This document shows, in pieces, positions 1 through 5,113 of a stretch of DNA of 6,073 nucleotides. A program made the translations under genes and the position numbers. The stretch lies in assembly GCA_023416875.1 (NCBI GenBank), contig JAEZGT010000188.1, forward strand, positions 1 to 6,073. The letters are read 5' to 3'. Every line of letters begins with the position of its first letter. Positions within the stretch are counted from its first letter, which is position 1. The stretch comes from Pseudomonadota bacterium (GTDB taxonomy: Bacteria > Pseudomonadota > Gammaproteobacteria > Pseudomonadales > Cellvibrionaceae). Below the pieces are notes generated by a model. It was not told the DNA's origin, ran no database searches, and was given only the letters and a program-made list of their open reading frames with translations.

Positions 1-1001
1 TCTTGCTCGTCCAACAATGCAGACATCAAGCCGACCATATCGTTATCACCATCCAGGTGATCGGATTCGTAAAATGAGCCATCCGCCTCACGTTTGACGT
101 TGCGCAAGTGGACAAAATGCACCTGGGGACCGAACTCCCGGGCAATAGCGACCAGATCATTATCGCCACGGGCGCCGAAGGAGCCGGCGCACAGCGTCAG
201 GCCGTTGTTGGGGCTGGGTACGCGCTCAAACAGGATGCGGGCATCCTGTGCCGTGGACACCACCCGCGGCAAGCCGAACAGGGAAAACGGCGGATCGTCC
301 GGATGGATGCACATGTTCACCCCACTCTCCTCCGCCACCGGAATCACTTCTTCAAGAAACTGAATCAGGTGGTCGCGGAAGCGTTCTTCGCCGAGCTGGA
401 TAAACGCGTCTATGGCCGCGCGCACGCCATCGCGGTCATACGAACCTTCGCCACCGGGCAGACCGGCGATGATGTTTTTCTCCAGCAGCGCCTTTTCCTC
501 GTCGCTCATGGCGCTGAAGCGCTCCTCCGCCTTGGCCAGCACCTCGGCGCTGTAGCTGTCCCGCGCGCCCGTGCGCTGCAGCATATGCACATCGTAGGCG
601 GCAAAATCGGTCATTTCAAAACGCAGGGCCTGGGCATTGTTGCCGAGACGGTAGCTGAGGTTGGTGCGGGTCCAGTCCACCACCGGCATAAAGTTGTAGC
701 AGACGGTGGTGACGCCGGCTTTACCGACGGCGCGAATGGATTGTTTGTAGGCTTCAATCTGCTCCCGATAGCGGCCGGTGCGCAGTTTGATGTCGTTGTG
801 CAGGGGAATGCTTTCCACCACGGCCCATGTCAGGCCGGCGCTTTCGATCTCATCCTTGCGTTTGCGCACCTCATCCTCTGGCCAGGCCTGGCCGGTGGGG
901 ATGTGGTGCAGCGAGGTGACGATGCCGGTGGCACCTGCCTGCCGGATTTTTTCCAGACTGATGGGATCTTTCGGGCCAAACCAACGCCAGGTCTCTTGCA
1001 T
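1..1001 (-). CDS. uxuA: Mannonate dehydratase UxuA (C-terminus cut by window edge)
   Basis: Cytoplasmic enzyme of hexuronate catabolism: D-mannonate is dehydrated to 2-dehydro-3-deoxy-D-gluconate (EC 4.2.1.8), downstream of glucuronate. The frame is open from an ATG at 1001 down to the window edge, giving 333 complete codons. It starts MQETWRWFGPKDPISL and continues with the family blocks GATGIVTSLHHIPTG, VCYNFMPVVDWTRT and NIIAGLPGGEG. HPDDPP lies at residues 233-238, the CAGSFG block has Cys271, and HLRNV lies at 298-302. His233, Cys271 and His298 are the likely divalent-metal ligands. The family RPDHG motif and about 60 C-terminal residues should lie beyond the window, judging by E. coli UxuA (about 394 aa). 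The start is supported by a GAGGGGG ribosome site about 7 bases upstream and by colinearity with the E. coli N-terminus. It is transcribed divergently from ndh. The presence of uxuA suggests use of plant- or algal-derived uronates. Confidence 0.95.
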   Translation of the reverse strand, partial: MQETWRWFGPKDPISLEKIRQAGATGIVTSLHHIPTGQAWPEDEVRKRKDEIESAGLTWAVVESIPLHNDIKLRTGRYREQIEAYKQSIRAVGKAGVTTVCYNFMPVVDWTRTNLSYRLGNNAQALRFEMTDFAAYDVHMLQRTGARDSYSAEVLAKAEERFSAMSDEEKALLEKNIIAGLPGGEGSYDRDGVRAAIDAFIQLGEERFRDHLIQFLEEVIPVAEESGVNMCIHPDDPPFSLFGLPRVVSTAQDARILFERVPSPNNGLTLCAGSFGARGDNDLVAIAREFGPQVHFVHLRNVKREADGSFYESDHLDGDNDMVGLMSALLDEQ

Positions 1002-1033
1002 GGAACCCCCTCACTATCTCAGATGTGTCGTTC

Positions 1034-1062
1034 GTTACACGGGCGAATGCACTTCGTGTAAA
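1034..1062 (-). promoter_or_regulatory. Predicted sigma-70-type promoter of uxuA
   Basis: Read on the minus strand there is a -35-like TTTACA (1062-1057, 5 of 6 to consensus), exactly 17 bases, then a -10-like TGTAAC (1039-1034, 4 of 6). Transcription would begin near 1027, leaving a leader of about 26 bases that contains the GAGGGGG ribosome site. Position and spacing fit uxuA well. The assignment rests on sequence match only. Confidence 0.55.
1035..1061. repeat. Inverted repeat over the uxuA promoter, candidate operator
   Basis: TTACACG (1035-1041) and CGTGTAA (1055-1061) are perfect 7-base inverted arms separated by 13 bases, so matching bases of the two arms are about two helical turns apart. 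Inside lies a second, offset inverted repeat, CGAA-N5-TTCG (1044-1056). The outer arms overlap both the -35 and -10 hexamers, so a dimeric regulator binding here would block RNA polymerase. It does not resemble the E. coli UxuR/ExuR operator as I recall it, and I cannot name the regulator. Part of the symmetry could simply arise from the two promoter hexamers. Confidence 0.4.
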
Positions 1063-1159
1063 CCAGAGCGGCATGCTACCCAACCGCACGCCATAAACAA
1101 AGACCAACAGGACCGGCGCAGCCGTCGCCCGGTAGATGGGAACCCTCGCGCCAGGAGAG

Positions 1160-1165
1160 TATGAT
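1160..1165 (+). promoter_or_regulatory. Possible -10 element for the ndh operon
   Basis: TATGAT matches the sigma-70 -10 consensus in 5 of 6 positions and would place the transcript start near 1172, about 30 bases before the favoured ndh ATG. No convincing -35 lies 16-18 bases upstream (the region reads about tgggaa), so an activator or another promoter may be involved. The hexamer overlaps the alternative upstream ATGs of ndh at 1161 and 1164. The rest of the intergenic stretch 1063-1159 shows no other feature I can support. Confidence 0.3.
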
Positions 1166-1202
1166 GGCGCTCACAAATTTTTCACTTATTGTCGAGGTTC
1201 TT

Positions 1203-2513
1203 ATGTCAGTTGCCGAGAAAGTTCCCAGGATTGTTGTGGTTGGCGGTGGTGCCGGTGGCCTGGAGCTGGTCACTCGCCTGGGGGATACCCTGGGTCGACG
1301 TAAAAAGGCCGAGGTCGTCCTTATCGACCGCAACACCTCCCACCTCTGGAAACCCCTGCTGCATGAAATCGCCGTCGGCGCCATGGACGACGGCGTGGAC
1401 GCCGTGAGCTATCGCGGCCACTCCATCAACCACCATTTTCATTTCCGTGTTGGCAATGTCACCGGCATCGACCGGGAGACCAAACAGGTCATTCTGGCCC
1501 CCATGCGTGACGAGGATGGCGAACAGTTTTTGCCGGAAACGCGCATCAGCTATGACTATCTGGTGATGGCCCTCGGCTCCATCTGCAACGACTTCGGCAC
1601 ACAGGGCGTCAAAGAACACTGCATTTTTCTGGACAACCCGCGCCAGGCACACCGTTTTCGCAGCAAGTTGATCAACTGTTTTCTGCGTTTGCAGCGCCTG
1701 CCGGAGCAGTATCACGAGGTGAAAATCGCGATTGTCGGCGCAGGTGCCACTGGTGTGGAGCTGTCCGCAGAGCTGCATCACGCGGTGAAGGAAATTCACA
1801 ACTACGGCTTCAGCGCTGTGAGTAACGAGCAACTGAAAGTCACCTTGATTGAAGCCGGCCCACGCATACTCGCGGCGCTTCCCGAGCGCATATCCACCAC
1901 CGCCCACCGGGAGCTGGAATCCATCGGCGTCACCGTAAAACTCAACACCAGCGTTACCCGTGCATCAGCCGATGGCCTGGAAACCAAAGCCGGTGAAACC
2001 ATACCCGCCGATTTAATTGTCTGGGCAGCGGGAATCAAAGTGCCGGATTTTATGCGCGATATCGGCGGACTGGAGACCAACCGCCTCAACCAGCTGGTAG
2101 TGAATCCCTATCTGCAAACCTCCCGCGACCCCAGCATTTTCGCAATTGGCGATTGTGCCGAGTTCACCTGCGCCGACGGCAAAAAGGCACCGCCGCGCGC
2201 GCAGACCGCTCACCAAATGGCGTCCACCTGTTACAAAAATCTTGTCGCGATTTTGCAGAACAAACCGTTGCAAACCTATGTTTACCGTGATCACGGCTCG
2301 CTGATTTCCCTGTCCGAATATTCCACCGTGGGGAATTTGATGGGCAATCTGAGCAGCGGCAGTTTTTTCGTGGAGGGCAAGCTCGCGCGCATCGCCTATA
2401 TCTCTCTGTATCGCCTGCACCAGATCGCCATCCACGGCGTGCTGCGCACGGGGCTGGTCATGCTGTCCACCGGTCTTAACCGCTGGCTGCGCCCCGCCTT
2501 GAAGATGCACTGA
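1203..2513 (+). CDS. ndh: Type II NADH:quinone oxidoreductase (NDH-2)
   Basis: Single-subunit flavoprotein at the inner face of the cytoplasmic membrane. It oxidises NADH and reduces quinone without pumping protons. The product is 436 aa (E. coli Ndh is 434) and near-colinear with it. The FAD-binding Rossmann motif GGGAGG is at residues 14-19, followed by LIDRN, HLWKPLLHEIA and the YDYLVMALGS block. The NADH-binding motif GAGATG is at 179-184. IGDCA at 315-319 contacts FAD (Asp317). The quinone-site motif AQxAxQ is at 333-338 (AQTAHQ). The C-terminus ends in an amphipathic stretch, LNRWLRPALKMH, typical of the membrane anchor. I chose the ATG at 1203 because a GAGG lies 5 bases upstream and the N-terminus then matches E. 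coli Ndh in length. In-frame ATGs at 1161 and 1164, with an AGGAG upstream, would add 13-14 residues. It probably heads an operon with the next two genes (27-base gap). Confidence 0.95.
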   Translation: MSVAEKVPRIVVVGGGAGGLELVTRLGDTLGRRKKAEVVLIDRNTSHLWKPLLHEIAVGAMDDGVDAVSYRGHSINHHFHFRVGNVTGIDRETKQVILAPMRDEDGEQFLPETRISYDYLVMALGSICNDFGTQGVKEHCIFLDNPRQAHRFRSKLINCFLRLQRLPEQYHEVKIAIVGAGATGVELSAELHHAVKEIHNYGFSAVSNEQLKVTLIEAGPRILAALPERISTTAHRELESIGVTVKLNTSVTRASADGLETKAGETIPADLIVWAAGIKVPDFMRDIGGLETNRLNQLVVNPYLQTSRDPSIFAIGDCAEFTCADGKKAPPRAQTAHQMASTCYKNLVAILQNKPLQTYVYRDHGSLISLSEYSTVGNLMGNLSSGSFFVEGKLARIAYISLYRLHQIAIHGVLRTGLVMLSTGLNRWLRPALKMH

Positions 2514-2540
2514 GCCACACCAAAGATGCGGGAATCCCAT

Positions 2541-3350
2541 ATGACACACGGCCGCTTCGAATTTTTCGATACTCACTGTCATTTTGATTTTGAGGATTTT
2601 GATGCGGACCGCGAGGAGCTGTGGCGCGATTGTCGCGCGCAGGGTATTCGCCATATGTTGATTCCCGGGGTACAACCAGAGCAATGGCCGCGGATGCGCG
2701 ACTTGTGCAAAGACAATAACGGGATTTATTTTGCCGCCGGGCTGCACCCCTGCTGGTTGCAAGGCAATGTCAGTCGGCAGGGTCTCCAGCACCAATTAAC
2801 GCAACTGAAGGAGGACCTCACCGCGCTCGCGCAAACGCCCGAATGTATCGCTATCGGTGAATGTGGCCTTGACCAATTTATTGACGGCGACGAATTCCTT
2901 CAGGAAGCGGTTTTGGCAGCGCATCTGGAAGTCGCGCAAACCTGCGGTAAACCCATCATTTTGCATTGTCGACGCGCGCATAACGCCATGTTGCGCCGAT
3001 TGAAAAATTATCCTTTAGCGCGCGGAGGAATTCTGCACGCTTACAGCGGCAGTCGTGAGCAGGCCGAGCAGTATTGGAAAATGGGTTTTTATCTGGGCAT
3101 CGGTGGCACTATCACTTATGAACGCGCCAATAAAACTCGTTTGGCTACTAAAGAATTATCCTTGGAGTCATTGGTGCTGGAAACCGACGCGCCGGATATG
3201 CCGCTGCAGGGCCACCAGGGCAAACGCAACACACCGTTACAAATCCGCGAAGTGGCCCGCACCCTGGCGGAACTGCGCAATGAATCCATTGAGTTGATCG
3301 CCCAGCACACCACCGCAAATGCAAAAAAGCTTTTTAAGTTAGCGCACTAA
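2541..3350 (+). CDS. yjjV: TatD-family metal-dependent hydrolase, YjjV type
   Basis: A 269-aa cytoplasmic TIM-barrel hydrolase of the TatD family. Characterised members are Mg- or Mn-dependent DNases or phosphoesterases; the physiological substrate of the YjjV branch is unsettled. Visible metal-site residues are DTHCH (His12, His14), GECGLD (Glu107), LHCRRAH (His142), HAYSGS (His166) and ETDAPDMP (Asp216). GGTITYERANKTR and the ETDAPDMPLQGHQGK block resemble E. coli YjjV more than TatD itself. I chose the start at 2541, which has a GGGA 7 bases upstream and gives the usual family length. An in-frame ATG at 2526 would add five residues but has no ribosome site. It lies 27 bases after ndh and 8 bases before the csdE-like gene, so co-transcription is likely. 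No metabolic link to its neighbours is evident. All ligands are present and no truncation is seen. Confidence 0.9.
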   Translation: MTHGRFEFFDTHCHFDFEDFDADREELWRDCRAQGIRHMLIPGVQPEQWPRMRDLCKDNNGIYFAAGLHPCWLQGNVSRQGLQHQLTQLKEDLTALAQTPECIAIGECGLDQFIDGDEFLQEAVLAAHLEVAQTCGKPIILHCRRAHNAMLRRLKNYPLARGGILHAYSGSREQAEQYWKMGFYLGIGGTITYERANKTRLATKELSLESLVLETDAPDMPLQGHQGKRNTPLQIREVARTLAELRNESIELIAQHTTANAKKLFKLAH

Positions 3351-3358
3351 TAAACCGC

Positions 3359-3778
3359 ATGAAACAAGACGATCTCTCCTCCGTAAATCTTACAGTGCTG
3401 CGTGAACACCGGCAGTGGCAGACGCAATACCGCAATTTGATGGAATGGGGCGGGAAAATTCAACCTAAGCCCGAGTTGCGCTTACCCGAAAATAAAATCC
3501 GCGGCTGCAGCGCCGATGCGTGGCTATGCCGACAGGACGGTGATTTTTATTTCGACAGCGACAGTCGCATCATCAACGGCCTTGCCGCTCTGTTGCTGAC
3601 CCAGGTAGCACAGGAAGGAGAGCGTATGCTCGATGTCCAGGTTTGGCGGGATCTACTGCAGGAATTGGGGTTGCAAAAACACCTCAGCCCCTCGCGCAAT
3701 AATGGTTTTCAAGCCCTGGTGGTGCGGATGAGTGAACTTTGGCATAACCCTCTCCTGCTGAGAGGAGAGGGTCAATAA
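3359..3778 (+). CDS. csdE: SufE/CsdE-family sulfur acceptor protein
   Basis: A 139-aa cytoplasmic protein of the SufE/CsdE family. It accepts persulfide sulfur from a cysteine desulfurase (SufS or CsdA) and passes it to Fe-S assembly or other thio-acceptors. The family cysteine is Cys50 in RGCSADAWL, where family members usually read GCxSxVWL; the alanine before Trp is a mild deviation. Further family blocks are the residues around DSDSRIINGLAALLL and the C-terminal LGLQKHLSPSRNNGF helix region. No cysteine desulfurase gene is nearby, so the partner lies elsewhere. There is no good ribosome site before the ATG. The stop of the preceding gene is 8 bases upstream, so translational coupling is likely. 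The last eight or so residues (LLLRGEGQ) are encoded by a hairpin palindrome and extend past the usual end of CsdE. SufE versus CsdE cannot be settled here. Confidence 0.85.
   Translation: MKQDDLSSVNLTVLREHRQWQTQYRNLMEWGGKIQPKPELRLPENKIRGCSADAWLCRQDGDFYFDSDSRIINGLAALLLTQVAQEGERMLDVQVWRDLLQELGLQKHLSPSRNNGFQALVVRMSELWHNPLLLRGEGQ
3747..3772. repeat. Perfect hairpin palindrome at the 3' end of the csdE-like gene
   Basis: CCCTCTCCT (3748-3756) pairs with AGGAGAGGG (3763-3771) around a 6-base loop. The flanking A3747 and T3772 extend the stem to 10 pairs. It lies inside the coding region, ending 4 bases before the stop codon, and between two convergent genes. No T-run follows on either strand, so it is not a canonical Rho-independent terminator. 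It could act as a bidirectional mRNA-stabilising stem, a weak terminator, or a copy of a dispersed REP-like palindrome. The 3779-3799 gap that follows holds only an AT-rich stretch with TTTATCG repeated at 3785 and 3799. Confidence 0.7.
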
Positions 3779-3799
3779 CGATAATTTATCGGGCTTGAT

Positions 3800-4246
3800 T
3801 TATCGAGTGACGCGCTCGCCTTTTTCACCGCGTTTTTTACGATTCTCTTTCAGCGCTGCCAATTTTTCCCGCTGTTCCGGCGTCAGCACTTCATACACTT
3901 TTGCATGGATTTCGCCGCGCTGAATAATAGATTGCTCTACCTTCGCACCCTGCTCCCGCGCTATTTCCGCTACGCGCTGGGTGTAGTCGGGAGAAGTCGG
4001 GTCGAGGTCGGCAAAGCCGTGTTTGAAAGCGCGCTTGTCGCGTTTTTTGTCCGCTTTGCCATTTTTATCGTAGGCGCGGTGAATTTCTTCAATTGCCGAC
4101 TTTTGCTCATCCGTCAAATCCAGTTTTTTGGCAAGAAAATGGACATGATCTTTACTGACACCGTGACCATAGCCCGGACCGGCATAAGCGGTAGCACCGG
4201 TTAAGAGAGTTGCGCTCAACAATACGGAAGTCATTAAACGTTTCAT
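3800..4246 (-). CDS. Spy/CpxP-family periplasmic stress protein (LTXXQ motifs)
   Basis: A 148-aa exported protein. A signal peptide is clear: basic MKR, hydrophobic core (LMTSVLLSATLLTG) and a likely signal peptidase I site after AYA (residue 22). The mature part is mainly charged, probably helical, with the two family-defining LTXXQ motifs at 44-48 (LTDEQ) and 121-125 (LTPEQ). It ends in a strongly basic tail (KENRKKRGEKGERVTR). Spy and CpxP are periplasmic chaperones; CpxP also restrains the sensor kinase CpxA. Its place back-to-back with cpxR and beside CpxR boxes fits a CpxP role, but sequence alone does not separate CpxP from Spy or another LTXXQ protein. The ATG at 4246 has a GGAGA 8 bases upstream. 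The frame stays open for 54 codons further 5' to 4408, but that extension crosses the regulatory region and would bury the signal peptide. Confidence 0.88.
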   Translation of the reverse strand: MKRLMTSVLLSATLLTGATAYAGPGYGHGVSKDHVHFLAKKLDLTDEQKSAIEEIHRAYDKNGKADKKRDKRAFKHGFADLDPTSPDYTQRVAEIAREQGAKVEQSIIQRGEIHAKVYEVLTPEQREKLAALKENRKKRGEKGERVTR

Positions 4247-4285
4247 AAAAATGTTCTCCAGGGGTTTCTGTTTGACCGTGATGTC

Positions 4286-4291
4286 AGTATC
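4286..4291 (-). promoter_or_regulatory. Possible -10 element of the cpxP-like gene
   Basis: On the minus strand GATACT (4 of 6 to TATAAT) would set transcription near 4280, with a leader of about 34 bases ending in the GGAGA ribosome site. No good -35 is present. The CpxR box at 4325-4339 would then sit about 45-60 bases upstream of the start, as expected for an activator-dependent promoter. Placement is inferred. Confidence 0.3.
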
Positions 4292-4324
4292 GTCCCACGC
4301 CCTGCAAAGTAGGGTTAAGCTGAT

Positions 4325-4340
4325 GTAAAGTTGTGTAAAG
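4325..4340 (+). promoter_or_regulatory. CpxR box between the cpxP-like gene and cpxR
   Basis: GTAAA at 4325-4329 and 4335-4339 are direct repeats separated by 5 bases, matching the established CpxR recognition sequence GTAAA-N(4-8)-GTAAA. The repeat is GTAAAG if one more base is counted, with a 10-base period. Two degenerate copies lie just upstream (GCAAAG at 4304, GTTAAG at 4314). The site lies between the divergent cpxP-like gene and cpxR, so phospho-CpxR could control both directions: activation of the chaperone and autoregulation. For cpxR itself I see no convincing -10/-35 pair between here and its start. Confidence 0.75.
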
Positions 4341-4378
4341 CCACAGCACCTCATTTCGCCTTCGGATACATTTTTCCC

Positions 4379-5113
4379 ATGACTACGACATCTATTACCA
4401 ATGACCAAGCCCAGGTACTGCTCGTCGACGACGATCAGTATTTATGTCAATTACTCAGTGAGTATTTGACCGGAGAGGGTTTTACCGTTGCGACCGCCGC
4501 AGATGGCGAACAAGCGCTGCTGCAGCTGCGGGATGGCGGCAAAACCGATGTGGTGGTGTTGGACATTATGATGCCGAAAATTTCCGGGCTCGATGTGCTG
4601 AAGCAGCTGCGCCAGTTTTCCTCTCTGCCGGTGATCATGCTCACCGGACGCGGCGACGATATCGACCGGATTCTCGGATTGGAGATGGGCGCAGACGACT
4701 ATCTCGCCAAACCCTGCAATCCGCGCGAGTTGAGCGCGCGCATCAAGGCCGTGTTACGGCGCACTCGCCCCACCGAAATGCCCGCCACACCCAAAACCCT
4801 TGGCGGCCTGCATTTGGACCCCAGTGCCCTCAGCGCCTCTCTGGACAGTCAACCGCTGGGGCTCACCGGTGCGGAATTCCGCGTTCTGCAACTGCTGGTT
4901 GAGCACATAGGCCAGGTGTTGAGCAAAGAATTTATGACGGAGCAGGTGCTGCAGCGCAAATTAACACGTTACGACCGCAGCATCGATGTGCACGTCAGTC
5001 GCGTGCGGCAAAAACTTGCCCAGGCACAGCCGAGCCAGGAAGGTTTTCATATCAAAGCGGTGCGGGGCATGGGTTATCAGTTGTTGACAGGCGCTACCGG
5101 CGATGAAAATTAA
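4379..5113 (+). CDS. cpxR: OmpR-family response regulator CpxR
   Basis: A 244-aa DNA-binding response regulator of the Cpx envelope-stress pathway. The receiver domain (about residues 12-125) has the acidic pocket DDD at 17-19, phospho-acceptor Asp62 in VVLDIMMPK, Thr89 in VIMLTGRGDD and Lys111 in KPCNPREL. The C-terminal winged-helix domain (about 140-238) includes LTGAEFRVLQLL, a recognition-helix region with YDRSIDVHVSRVRQKL, and the RGMGYQL wing. The receiver block GLEMGADDYLAKP and the segment LTRYDRSIDVH closely follow E. coli CpxR. Cys113 replaces the phenylalanine usual after Lys-Pro. I chose the ATG at 4379. A TTG at 4331 in the same frame overlaps the CpxR box and would add residues unlike the family. 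The ribosome site is weak (GGA 12 bases upstream). It overlaps cpxA by 11 bases, so the two are translationally coupled. Confidence 0.9.
   Translation: MTTTSITNDQAQVLLVDDDQYLCQLLSEYLTGEGFTVATAADGEQALLQLRDGGKTDVVVLDIMMPKISGLDVLKQLRQFSSLPVIMLTGRGDDIDRILGLEMGADDYLAKPCNPRELSARIKAVLRRTRPTEMPATPKTLGGLHLDPSALSASLDSQPLGLTGAEFRVLQLLVEHIGQVLSKEFMTEQVLQRKLTRYDRSIDVHVSRVRQKLAQAQPSQEGFHIKAVRGMGYQLLTGATGDEN

Noticed and set aside
108..1061. Long plus-strand open frame (317 codons) across the left region
   Set aside because: It is antisense to uxuA, whose protein matches the family along its whole visible length. The plus-strand product has no recognisable domain and an Ala/Gly/His-rich composition typical of a shadow frame.
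1206..1907. Minus-strand open frame of 233 codons opposite ndh
   Set aside because: Mirror frame of a strongly conserved NDH-2 gene, with no ribosome site or recognisable domain.
2013..2795. Minus-strand open frame of 260 codons spanning the ndh/yjjV junction
   Set aside because: It is antisense to two well-supported genes and crosses their boundary, and the product has no family features.
3748..3771. Hairpin as a classical Rho-independent terminator
   Set aside because: No T-run follows the stem on either strand, so it is reported only as a palindrome of uncertain role.
4331..4378. Upstream TTG start for cpxR
   Set aside because: It overlaps the CpxR box, has no ribosome site and adds residues absent from the response-regulator family.
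4247..4408. Upstream extension of the cpxP-like frame to 202 residues
   Set aside because: The extension runs through the intergenic promoter and CpxR boxes and places a clear signal peptide internally. The ATG at 4246 has its own ribosome site.
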